Shown here piece by piece: positions 1 through 8,500 of a stretch of DNA of 23,502 nt (position 1 is the stretch's first letter; every line of letters starts with the position of its first letter). Source of the DNA: Candidatus Zixiibacteriota bacterium (GTDB taxonomy: Bacteria; Zixibacteria; MSB-5A5; SM1-73). Below the pieces are notes generated by a model, which had not been told where the DNA came from, searched no databases, and saw nothing but the letters and a program-made list of their open reading frames with translations. The stretch is taken from contig CP070839.1 of the NCBI GenBank assembly GCA_020341875.1, positions 1,603,854 to 1,627,355 of the forward strand, read 5' to 3'. The position numbers and the translations under genes are program-made.

Positions 1-182
1 GCTGCTCCGCAGCCGAAGGTTTTGAATTTGGCGTCGGTGATTCGATTGTTGTCAACCTTAATGTAGAGCTTCATTATGTCCCCGCAGACGGGATTTCCGA
101 TCTCTCCCACCCCGTCGGCATCTTCTATCTCCCCCACGTTGCGGGGATTCTGGAAATGCTCCATTACCTTTTCGCTGTACAT
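1..182 (-). CDS. nifU: NifU/IscU-type Fe-S cluster scaffold protein (partial, N-terminal 60 residues)
   Basis: This is the start of an iron-sulfur cluster scaffold protein, on which sulfide delivered by cysteine desulfurase and iron are assembled before transfer to apo-proteins. The reading frame begins with MYSEKVMEHFQNPRNVG, the typical IscU/NifU N-terminus. It contains the first two ligand cysteines in NPVCGD and FGCGA; the third would lie beyond the left edge. The start is an ATG preceded by AGGAGAGAGA, a good ribosome binding site. It lies 36 bp downstream of nifS on the same strand, so it is the last visible gene of an iscR-nifS-nifU operon. The gene is cut by the window edge, so it cannot be said whether it is a short IscU-type protein or a longer NifU with extra domains. 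Confidence 0.93.
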   Translation of the reverse strand, partial: MYSEKVMEHFQNPRNVGEIEDADGVGEIGNPVCGDIMKLYIKVDNNRITDAKFKTFGCGA

Positions 183-218
183 TCTCTCTCCTGAATTTCT
201 CGATATGGCTTGTGCTAT

Positions 219-1400
219 TCAACCACTTTGCTTTTGCTGCTTCTGAGCATACAGAGGTGAGATAGATCTTAACCTCTGTACGATCTCCGGCAGCAAGCTC
301 AAAACGTACTCCACGTCCTCCATGGTGTTATCTCTTCCAAAGCTGAATCGAACCGCCCCCTGGGCGATTTCCGGAGGAACCCTCATGGCTGAAAGAACGT
401 GCGACGGCTCTAAGGTTCCGGAGGTACAGGCGGACCCTGATGCCACCGCCACACCCCTCATGTCGAGGCTCAAGATGACCGACTCCCCCTCGACTCCCTT
501 GAAGGATAAACTCAGGATATTGGGGACGCGTTTGCTCGAGTCGCCGTGCAAAACGACGTCCGGAATCAACTCCACCAGCCTTCGATAAAACGTCTCGGTC
601 AGGTTCTTCATATGTTCGCACTGATCGTCCAGCTCCTGATTCATCAACTCCAAAGCCCTGGCAAATCCCACTATTCCGGGAACGTTCTCAGTTCCCGCCC
701 TTCTGGAGCGCTCATGATGCCCTCCATGCGTCCAGGGTGTGATTCGAACCCCCTTTCTCACGTAAAGGGCTCCTACCCCTTTGGGACCATGGATCTTGTG
801 GCCGGACATGGAAAGCATGTCCACGTTCGAGGTTTGCACGTCTATTCGGATCTTCCCCACGCTCTGAACCGCATCAGAATGGAAATACACACCTTTATCT
901 CTGGCGATCTTGCCGAGCTCCTCAAGCGGTTGAATCGTCCCCACTTCGTTGTTGACGTGCATGATGGAGACCAACGTGCTGTCATCCCGGATAGCCTTCC
1001 TCAGATCGTCCCCATGGACCAAACCCTGGGAATCAACCGGGAGATAGGTTACTTCAAACCCCTCATTGTCCACGAATTTGCAGCTCTCTAGGACGGCATG
1101 ATGCTCAATCTGAGAGGTGATTATGTGGTTACCTTTTTTCCTGTTGGCGAACGCGGTTCCCTTGATGGCCAGATTATCGGATTCCGTTCCGCCGCTGGTA
1201 AAGAAGACCTCGCTGGGCGCGGCGCCGATGACCTCTGCCACCTTCTCCCTCGCCTCCTCCAACGCCACCTTTGCCTCCCTGCCCGACCCATGAATGCTGG
1301 AGGCATTGCCGAATCTGCTCTCTAGGTATGGCAGCATGGCCTCCAAGACCTCGGGACGCACAGGGGTTGTGGCGCTGTGATCCAGATAAACCTTCCTCAT
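219..1400 (-). CDS. nifS: Cysteine desulfurase (NifS/IscS class I)
   Basis: This pyridoxal-phosphate enzyme removes sulfur from L-cysteine and passes it as a persulfide to the Fe-S scaffold encoded next door. The 393-residue length is normal for the family. Visible motifs: LDHSATTP at residues 6-13, TSGGTESDN near 68-76, the HH pair at 100-101, SDAVQS with the PLP-pairing Asp176, SGHKIHGPKG with the PLP lysine at K202, RAGTENV at 234-240, and the active-site cysteine C325 in SGSACTSG. The SGSACTSG loop places it in the NifS/IscS group rather than the SufS group. Its start overlaps the end of iscR by 4 bp (ATGA), so the two are translationally coupled. Whether it is called nifS or iscS is a naming choice; no nitrogenase genes are visible. 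Confidence 0.96.
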   Translation of the reverse strand: MRKVYLDHSATTPVRPEVLEAMLPYLESRFGNASSIHGSGREAKVALEEAREKVAEVIGAAPSEVFFTSGGTESDNLAIKGTAFANRKKGNHIITSQIEHHAVLESCKFVDNEGFEVTYLPVDSQGLVHGDDLRKAIRDDSTLVSIMHVNNEVGTIQPLEELGKIARDKGVYFHSDAVQSVGKIRIDVQTSNVDMLSMSGHKIHGPKGVGALYVRKGVRITPWTHGGHHERSRRAGTENVPGIVGFARALELMNQELDDQCEHMKNLTETFYRRLVELIPDVVLHGDSSKRVPNILSLSFKGVEGESVILSLDMRGVAVASGSACTSGTLEPSHVLSAMRVPPEIAQGAVRFSFGRDNTMEDVEYVLSLLPEIVQRLRSISPLYAQKQQKQSG

Positions 1401-1855
1401 TTCCTCCTCCGTCTACTGGAAACCTTCGAGCTTTTCAAATCCGGTACCTGTCCTTCCATGTCGGCCAGCGTCACGTTGGATAGGGCGTCTTCAATCAGGT
1501 CCTCCAACTTCTTCCACAGGGTTCGGGACACACAGGCCGATGGGCCGACACAGCTCTTCTCTCGCATTTCGGGAAAATCGCAGTGGGAGATCGCAATGGG
1601 ACCGTCCAGGGCGGTGATGACCTGACACACCGTTATCTTATCACGTTCTCGAGCCAACACGTATCCTCCCCTGGCACCCCTGATGCTCTTCACTATCCCG
1701 GCTTTCTTGAGCTTGTGAAGGATCTGCTCCAGATAGGTGACCGACATTTGCTGCCTTTCAGAGACTTCTCTTATGGTCACCGGATCCTCATCGGGCTGAG
1801 CTGCGATCTCCAGAAGCGCTCTCAACCCGTATCTTCCTCGTGTGGATATGTTCAT
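1397..1855 (-). CDS. iscR: Rrf2-family Fe-S-responsive transcriptional regulator (IscR-like)
   Basis: A 152-residue winged-helix regulator of the Rrf2 family. The N-terminal half has the Rrf2 signature (ISTRGRYGLRALLEIA), a recognition-helix region around SVTYLEQILHKLKKAGIV, and the wing GARGGYVLAR. Three cysteines in the C-terminal half (C92, C102, C108) are positioned to bind a [2Fe-2S] cluster. The spacing is C-x9-C-x5-C, whereas E. coli IscR has C-x5-C-x5-C. I chose the ATG at 1855 because GAGAGG sits 6 bases before it; a GTG one codon upstream is possible. It is the first gene of the operon with nifS and nifU, so the likely role is sensing Fe-S demand and repressing its own operon. The direct palindrome inside its promoter supports this. 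Confidence 0.93.
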   Translation of the reverse strand: MNISTRGRYGLRALLEIAAQPDEDPVTIREVSERQQMSVTYLEQILHKLKKAGIVKSIRGARGGYVLARERDKITVCQVITALDGPIAISHCDFPEMREKSCVGPSACVSRTLWKKLEDLIEDALSNVTLADMEGQVPDLKSSKVSSRRRRK

Positions 1856-1883
1856 CACTTACCTCTCAGAGTACTACGCCAAA

Positions 1884-1912
1884 AAGATAGAAATGTTTAC
1901 TAAACTTGTCAA
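1884..1912 (-). promoter_or_regulatory. Sigma70-type promoter of the iscR-nifS-nifU operon
   Basis: On the minus strand, TTGACA (1912-1907, a perfect -35) and TATCTT (1889-1884) are separated by exactly 17 bases. The predicted start of transcription is about 20-25 bases before the iscR ATG. It is the only good promoter between thiE and iscR on this strand. Confidence 0.75.
1895..1905. promoter_or_regulatory. Palindromic operator candidate within the iscR promoter
   Basis: GTTTACTAAAC is a perfect 11-base palindrome (GTTTA/TAAAC about a central C:G) lying entirely inside the 17-base spacer between the -35 and -10 boxes of the iscR promoter. A dimeric repressor bound here would block RNA polymerase. 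IscR itself is the obvious candidate, but that assignment is inference; the site does not closely match the E. coli IscR type 1 or type 2 consensus as I recall them. Confidence 0.5.
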
Positions 1913-1922
1913 GATTATTCTC

Positions 1923-1961
1923 AAAAAAACTACGAACGCCTGGGCCCGACCTAAATCGGGC
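1923..1961 (-). terminator. Possible terminator overlapping the 3' end of thiE
   Basis: On the minus strand a GCCCGA/TCGGGC stem (1961-1956 with 1949-1944) includes the thiE stop codon in its loop. It is followed 14 bases later by seven T residues (1929-1923). The gap between stem and T-run is longer than in a canonical intrinsic terminator, so this is a weak call. Confidence 0.35.
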
Positions 1962-2601
1962 TCCCCTGCCGTAGCTTCTTCACCAACTCCGTCGCTGCTG
2001 ATCTGACATCTCCGGCCAGGACCACTGCCGAGATTACTGCAATCCTTCTTCCGCCCGCCCGCACGATCTGATCGACGTTCTTGGGATTGATTCCGCCAAT
2101 CGGAAAGAAGGGTATGTGGAGGTTCTCTCTTGCCTCTCGAATGATATTGAGACCAACAGGCTTGTCGATCCCCTTTGAAGGAGTTTCGAAGATGGGACCG
2201 ACGCCTACGTAATCTGCCCCCTCCTCTTCCGCCCTTTTGGCTTGATGTATGGTGCGGGCTGATTCTCCGACGATCTTGGCTGGGTCTAATATCTTCCTTG
2301 CCTGGTTGATAGAAATGTCCTTCTGCCCTACGTGAACTCCATCTGCGTCCACTTCCCGCGCGATTTCGGCTCTATCGTTGACGATGAAAGGAACTCCTCT
2401 GTTTTTGCAGACGGCTCTCAGCTTTGAGGCAGTCGACAGGAAGTCAGCATCGTCTGCATCCTTGTCCCGGTATTGAATCATCTGGGCGCCGCCCTCTATT
2501 GCCTGGCGGACCACGTCTTCAACGTCTCTGCCACCGCATATCTTCTTGTCGGCTATCACGTATAATTGAATCTCTGAAAGCAGTTCATGCTTGTCTATCA
2601 T
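1951..2601 (-). CDS. thiE: Thiamine-phosphate synthase
   Basis: A 216-residue TIM-barrel enzyme that joins the pyrimidine (HMP-PP) and thiazole phosphate halves to make thiamine monophosphate. Family motifs in order: MIQYRDKD (residues 41-48), FIVNDRAEIAREVDADGVHVGQKD (72-95, substrate and diphosphate binding), GESARTI (112-118), ADYVGVGPIFETPSK (129-143) and FPIGGINPKN (166-175, phosphate binding). I place the start at the ATG at 2601 because GAGGG lies upstream at suitable distance; a longer form from 2622 would add seven residues but has no visible ribosome binding site. No other thiamine gene is in the window, so it stands alone. It is co-oriented with the amidotransferase gene 71 bp upstream. 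Confidence 0.95.
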   Translation of the reverse strand: MIDKHELLSEIQLYVIADKKICGGRDVEDVVRQAIEGGAQMIQYRDKDADDADFLSTASKLRAVCKNRGVPFIVNDRAEIAREVDADGVHVGQKDISINQARKILDPAKIVGESARTIHQAKRAEEEGADYVGVGPIFETPSKGIDKPVGLNIIREARENLHIPFFPIGGINPKNVDQIVRAGGRRIAVISAVVLAGDVRSAATELVKKLRQGSPI

Positions 2602-2672
2602 TGAATCCCTCAGACACCCCATAGAGGCGGGAATTCATCCCGCCCCTGGACCCGCTTTCTGCAGAACCTCTG

Positions 2673-3455
2673 TCAAGCCCTTAGCTTCCCTATCTCCTGG
2701 TTTCTTGACCTGAATTCTTTGGCAGACCGGACAAGCGAATCGAACAGGGCCTTTGAGTTTCTATCCCTCATCAACTCTGGATGCCACTGCACACACAGTA
2801 GGTAGAGATCATCGTTCGATTCGATCGCCTCGATGACTCCATCTCTTTTCGACCAGGCGGTGGCGACGAATCCCGGGGCGACCCTCTTCACCATCTGGTG
2901 GTGATCGGTGTTCACCATTATTCTTGTCTTTCCCATCACGCCGAAAAGTCTGCTTCCTTGCTGAATGGTCACCGGATGTCTCCTGCGATAACGGGCTGAT
3001 CCTTTGAGAGTATGATCCATGAATTCTTCTTCGACTCTAAAATCCTGGTAGAGACTCCCTCCAAAAGCCACGTTCACCAGTTGCATACCCCGACAGATAG
3101 CAAATACTGGGACTCTGTTGGCCTTCGCTTTTCTCACCAGGGCAATTTCAAAGCGATCTCTCTCCCGGGTTATGCTCAGGTTCTTGGCTTTTTTCCTTTC
3201 TCCGTAGAAGACCGGATCGACGTCATTCCCGCCGCTCACCAGGACGCCGTCCACCATCCGTAAGTACTCATGAATCTTGTCCCTCCTTTTGGTGTTGGGC
3301 AAAGGCAAGGCAGTCCCACCCGATCTCTCCACCGCCTCATAGTAGGACCTCTTCAGATAATCAAAGGTGGAAGCGGTAGGAAATCTCCTTTTCCTATTCT
3401 GATGCTCCATGGAGCAGCTAATTCCGATTATGGGCGATGTCGCGTGTCGGCTCAT
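2673..3455 (-). CDS. Class I glutamine amidotransferase-like hydrolase (gamma-glutamyl-GABA hydrolase / peptidase C26 family)
   Basis: A 260-residue cytosolic hydrolase with a glutaminase-type fold. The catalytic triad is visible: nucleophile C121 in FAICRGMQ, with H225 and E227 in VQWHPE. SGGNDVDP at 74-81 and YGERK (84-88) are typical of the PuuD/peptidase C26 group, which cleaves gamma-glutamyl amide bonds (for example gamma-glutamyl-GABA in putrescine breakdown). No other puu gene is nearby, so the true substrate is unknown. The start ATG has AAGGGA a few bases upstream. The 118 bp upstream, before the Omp85 gene, contain nothing I can identify confidently beyond a TATACT box that lacks a good -35 partner. 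Confidence 0.88.
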   Translation of the reverse strand: MSRHATSPIIGISCSMEHQNRKRRFPTASTFDYLKRSYYEAVERSGGTALPLPNTKRRDKIHEYLRMVDGVLVSGGNDVDPVFYGERKKAKNLSITRERDRFEIALVRKAKANRVPVFAICRGMQLVNVAFGGSLYQDFRVEEEFMDHTLKGSARYRRRHPVTIQQGSRLFGVMGKTRIMVNTDHHQMVKRVAPGFVATAWSKRDGVIEAIESNDDLYLLCVQWHPELMRDRNSKALFDSLVRSAKEFRSRNQEIGKLRA

Positions 3456-3573
3456 GTTCCCTTGCGGCTAAACCGATCCGTCAGACTTCAGTGGGCTTGG
3501 CCTTCGACTTAAAGTATACATTAAGGAGAACGACTTATCACAATGACCCACTATCAGTTACACATCCAGGCGG

Positions 3574-5472
3574 CTAAAAAGCGTAGAGTATGCTTAGGTG
3601 GAATCGTCCGGTCTCAGGGCTCTCCTTGATGGGAAGTTGCCTTCCATAATCCAGCCGCAACGGACCCACCGGAGTGAAGAACTGAATTCCCACGCCGGAG
3701 CTGAGCTTGAAATCCCCTGCGTTTATTTGTCTCGGCTTTTCCCACAGGTTCCCTACGTCAACGAAGATGGTGCAGCCGAATTTCCAAAACAGACCCCGAC
3801 GATACTCAACGTTCCCCACAACCATTACGTTCCCCCCAGCAGGATCACCTCCCTCGTCGGTCGGACCCATGCTGTTCTCCTTGAACCCTCTCATGGTTGA
3901 GGCTCCCCCCATGTAAAACCGATCGAAGCTGGGAACTAAATCCAAGCGAGAAAGCCCTTCTGAGTAACCCAGTCTGATTCTGGTGGCCAGGACATTTAGC
4001 TTCTTCCTCTTGCTCAGATTGTTGTACCTGGCCCAGGAGAACCACGTTTTGAAGAAATGATTGTCCCCCCCCAGGAAACCTCCAACCAACTCGGCGAAAA
4101 TCTGGGTAAAGGAGCCATCCAGCGGGATAAATATATTGCCCCGCGAATCCTTCTCTCCGGAGAAGATTATCTTCCGCCGGACGTTTATCCTCTGCTCTTC
4201 TCTGTAGGTCTCCTCCTCCTCCGGAGGGATACTGTAGATGTTTACTTGCTCATAACTGCCGGTAAGCCAAGCCTTGGTGTATCGGGTAAACTCCCGACTG
4301 AAGTTTAAGTCCCCCCCATACGACTCGATGCGATATTCCTGAACCACGCTTCGTACCCCAGGTTCATAATACAGGTCCACGTCCAGAACCGTTCTGGTCC
4401 CCAGAAACCAGGGTTCCACGCCCCTGAGGCTGAACCGATTGGACAACCTCTTTATCTCGTTTATCTCGGGCTCGATCGTGAAGCTGTAGTAGGCGGCCAG
4501 TCCGATTTTTCGGGACGTACCGGCGATATTGCGGTTTCCCCACTCGCCGGTGAAATCCAGGGTGAGTTCGCGCTCGGTTTCACCCTCCGGGGGTTTGCTC
4601 TGTGCCACCTCAACCCTGCCGCCGACGTAGTATGGCTTCTTCTCTACCACCCTCAAGACAAAATCGGGTTTGTCCGGCTTCTGTTCCACGTCCTTCGCTT
4701 TCAGGGTTATGTAGTTGAAAAGCCTGGTGGAGTAAAGCCTCTGCCGGCTGTCCATGATTTTCTCCCGGGAATAGACCTCCCCCTCCTTGACGGTCAGCTC
4801 CCGCCGGGCCACATTCTGCCTGGTGAGCTTCAGCCCTTCGTAGGTGACGTTCCCGAAGAAGACCTTCTTCTGGGCGCTTATCTTTAAGGTGACGTCCAAG
4901 CGGTCTCCGCTTTCCCCTTCCGATGTCAGGATTTGGACAACAGCATAGGGGTAGCCGTTGTTGGCATATATCGTTCCGATGCTGAAACGCACGTCGTACA
5001 GCTTGGTCCAGTTAAAGGGCTCCCCGCTCTTGAGCGGCCTCATCTCCTTTCTTGTCTCTTCCTCAAATTGGGGCAGTCCCCCCTCCAGGCGAACGTTGCC
5101 CAGCCTGGTCTGATATCCCTCGCTGATGGTCACCTTCACCACACAACTGTCTTCCTTTGTCTCTTCCGCCCTGATTTCGCTCTCGGCAGCCAGGAATCCG
5201 TTCACGTGATACAGAGAATCGAGCGACGCTTCGTCCAACTCCGCCTTTTTGGAGCTGAACCTTCTTTTCTTGAAGAGGGTATACCACCTGTTCTCCTTCA
5301 AGCTCATTTGGTCTTTTATCTTCCCATCGGAGAAGTTGCTGTTCCCTTCCACGACGATTTTCTCTATGATCGGCCCTTTCCGATTGTTCGCCTGCGCAGT
5401 CGCCGCGAGGAGAAGCAATCCCCAGAAGATAAGGACGATCCCCGGATTTTTGTTTTCCAAGACATTCATCAT
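3574..5472 (-). CDS. Omp85-family outer membrane assembly protein (TamA/BamA-like)
   Basis: A 632-residue outer-membrane beta-barrel protein of the Omp85 superfamily, which inserts other beta-barrel proteins. A signal peptide covers about residues 1-28 (hydrophobic IVLIFWGLLLLAATAQA). Three POTRA-like repeats follow, at roughly 35-118, 123-200 and 203-278. The C-terminal half is a barrel of alternating strands containing the lid-lock loop motif MGGASTMRGF (R528, equivalent to VRGF), the strand PVGPLRLDYG near 601-610, and a terminal Phe. Three POTRA domains rather than five, plus the tamB-like gene 119 bp upstream on the same strand, argue for TamA over BamA. Start: GAGG lies about 6 bases before tandem ATGs at 5472/5469. 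Confidence 0.92.
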   Translation of the reverse strand: MMNVLENKNPGIVLIFWGLLLLAATAQANNRKGPIIEKIVVEGNSNFSDGKIKDQMSLKENRWYTLFKKRRFSSKKAELDEASLDSLYHVNGFLAAESEIRAEETKEDSCVVKVTISEGYQTRLGNVRLEGGLPQFEEETRKEMRPLKSGEPFNWTKLYDVRFSIGTIYANNGYPYAVVQILTSEGESGDRLDVTLKISAQKKVFFGNVTYEGLKLTRQNVARRELTVKEGEVYSREKIMDSRQRLYSTRLFNYITLKAKDVEQKPDKPDFVLRVVEKKPYYVGGRVEVAQSKPPEGETERELTLDFTGEWGNRNIAGTSRKIGLAAYYSFTIEPEINEIKRLSNRFSLRGVEPWFLGTRTVLDVDLYYEPGVRSVVQEYRIESYGGDLNFSREFTRYTKAWLTGSYEQVNIYSIPPEEEETYREEQRINVRRKIIFSGEKDSRGNIFIPLDGSFTQIFAELVGGFLGGDNHFFKTWFSWARYNNLSKRKKLNVLATRIRLGYSEGLSRLDLVPSFDRFYMGGASTMRGFKENSMGPTDEGGDPAGGNVMVVGNVEYRRGLFWKFGCTIFVDVGNLWEKPRQINAGDFKLSSGVGIQFFTPVGPLRLDYGRQLPIKESPETGRFHLSILYAF

Positions 5473-5591
5473 AAAGGTGCCTCGCCCTCAAAGCCACCCA
5501 TCAAGTTTTGTTCAGTTCATCATCCAGGAAATCTCTCGAGTCATCAGTTATCTGTCCAAATCGGTGACTGAATGCAGGCCAGCCATGGTTC

Positions 5592-8500
5592 TTAATACTC
5601 CCAGTTGAGATTCAATCCCAGACGGTAAAGCCCGTCTTTGTCCTTGCGCCCTTCCAGAAAAAGGTTCTTGTTTAACCTGTATTCCACGCCTGCTTCCTGC
5701 CCGATGGACTGGGAGAGCCGACGGCTGTAACGGAGGTAGACCTTGTCCGAGATGTATTTGCCGATGGTGATCTGAGTATCCCTCAAGTGGAACTCCTTCC
5801 CCCACAACGGGGGTACGATCTCAAACGTCTCGACCCCCAGGGTGGGCCCGGCGATGCTTTCCAAGAATCGGCTGCTGTATGCACCACCCAGGCTTTCGAT
5901 TACCCTCTCCTGGAAGAAGCTTTCCGCTCGCATCGCCTCGACCTCATCCAAATCCCGTTGAAGAGCCAGAAGGTACAGGACATCTTCCCTGGAATATGGC
6001 GAACCGGATGGCGGCTCGACCTCCGGCTCCGAAAAGGTGCCGGTGATGGTCAACTTCATCTCATTGTCCGTTCCCGTGCCCATAAGGGGACTGCCCACGG
6101 AGGATTCGGGACTTTCTCCCCGCATCCTGGTAGAGACGAGAAAGTCGATCCTGGGGTCGATCCTTTCTATGTTATCAAAGAAGAACAATCCCTTTTCAAT
6201 CTTGAACTTGGTGCCATAGAGGAAGTACTTCCCCCTAATGGTCTCCATGTCACCCAATATTCTTAGATCTCCGCTCTCCCGCAGCACCCGCACGTCACCG
6301 CTGAATTCCAGGTTCACGTCGTCGTTGTGGATCCAGCAGTTGTTGGCTACAGACACGTCCAGATTCCAGTCCCACAGGTCGGCCTCCTGGTGGGTGGGGG
6401 TGACGAAGGTCCCGGAACCGGACCCGGCAAAAGGCTCCCGGTAAAAAAGTTCGGAAAGATATATCTCAGCAGATATCAGGGGCGGGGAACTCCCCGATAT
6501 CTGCGCGATCACATCAGCTATGGCGGTAAGATCGGCATATTCATAATCGACGGGAATCCTGTCTCCGGAGAAGTACAGGCTGTACTCTATGCTCTGTATG
6601 TCCTTCAGGTCGATTGTTCCGTAGCCGGTGATCTCCCCCTTAATCTTTTCACCGGGAGACAGTGCTCTCCATACCTTGGTGAAAGCCCCGCCCTCGTGCC
6701 CCCTGCCACTTTCCACCAAACCACTTAGGTTGTCCAGTATCAGATTCTCATCCTCCATGCTCATCTCCACCAGCAGGTCTTCCACCGGATCGGCCAGTTC
6801 AACCAACTTCAGAGTACCTTCTTTTACGGTCATCTGCCCGTCAAATCTGGGATGTAGCAAGCTTCCGGAGATCTCCAAGTCACCGGTGAAATCGCCAGTC
6901 AGGTATTCGATCTCCGGGATGAATAGCTTAATCAACTCCAGCCGCTTCCCATTTGCTGAGACGTTGAGACGCTGAGGTTCTTCCAGAATCCTCTCCTCTA
7001 CCGAGGTAAACGACAAATCCAGTGGCAGGAATCCCTTCAGGGTATATCGCCAATCCGGGTCGGTTACCGCAAGATCTCTGATCTCTATTTTCCTATCCCG
7101 GTATGAAATGTCCGTCCTCAGCTCTCCCAAATCCATGTCCCTGAACTTCAATTGTTCCACCTCTCCGTTTAGCCCAATCTGCGGCCTATCGAAATTGCCG
7201 CGCAGTGCGGTCTGAGCGGAGAGCTTCCCTTCAATAGGTTCCGACGTGAGAAGTGCGGCCCAGGGAGCGACGTCCAGTCCAGATACCTCCAAAGAAATGT
7301 CCATGTTCTCCTGGTAGTCGATGGTGCCTGAGATGTCGATCTTTCCAGTCTCGCCTGAAATGATGCACTTCGTTATCCGGACGTCCTGGGTGTCGATGTT
7401 CACCACCGTGGGTGAAGTAGATTTCAGGACGTTTCCCCGATAATCCAAAAGTATCTCGTAGATGAGCAGAGTCTGAGGGACTCCGGAGACGTCCAGCTCG
7501 CCCCAGAAGTTCAGGGCAAGATACTGGCTTTCCAGACGGGCCGTGTCGATCTTGATCCATGTATCGTCGACCTCCAACCGGGAGACAAGGCTGTCGTATC
7601 CCACACCCCAGGCTTCTCCGTTCAGAAAAAGAACGTCCACCTGGCCTCTTTGGCTGCTCAAGAAGTTTATTATATCGAGTTCGATTCTTGCATCCGAACT
7701 GAAAAGCTCATAAGCGTAGCACGAGTCGGAGGTGAACTCTCCCTTTAAGTTGAAATCCTCGGTCTTTCCGCCGAAATGAACGAAGGCCCTTCCCCTACCC
7801 CTCATCTCCTCTATGAATATCTGCTCCCGGAAATCCGTCAGGTCGCTGAAATCTACCCAAGCATCTAAGTCGATCTCGCCGTCGTACTCAAGTTTCCCGG
7901 TCAAGGCTATGCCGGTATTCTTGTAGCGAAACTGAAACCCGGGATGAAAGGCCACCGAGTCGGAGGTGACGTCCATGACCCCCTCGGCCTGGTTGAAACT
8001 GTACTGCTCGATTTTTCCCTCCTGCAGGTTCACATCGATCTGCATGAACAATTCCTCTTCTGAAGTGGATCTCCCCTGCATGTGAATCTCGCCGGAAAGG
8101 TCGGTGACGATACTGCCGAAGGCGATATTGTTCAGATCAAGATTTTGGACCTTTCCCTGGAATCCATACTCCTCAGGTGCTATGCTGAAGTCAAACGTCC
8201 CCTTTCCGCTTACGGGGGAACCGAAGGCCCGACCGCTTACGGACGAGAACGTCAGCTTTCTGTTCTGGTAGGAATAGGTGGCCCTTATGGGTTCGAATCT
8301 TCGATCGAAAAACAGACCGTTTAAGGTGGCTTTTCCTCTGAATCCTTTGAGATTCCCCTCGCAGGTGGCATCCAAATCCAGCACCCCTCCCATCCTCACG
8401 CCTGCTAACTTCTTTATGTTCCCTAAATCTACCGGCCGTGCTTTAACCGTAAAGAAGAATTCAGGTTCTTTGAGATTACCCACGTTTCCTGAAATCTCCA

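Noticed and set aside
546..1091. Long plus-strand open frame opposite nifS
   Set aside because: It is antisense to a clear NifS coding sequence with all catalytic motifs, has no recognisable protein features, and is a by-product of codon bias.
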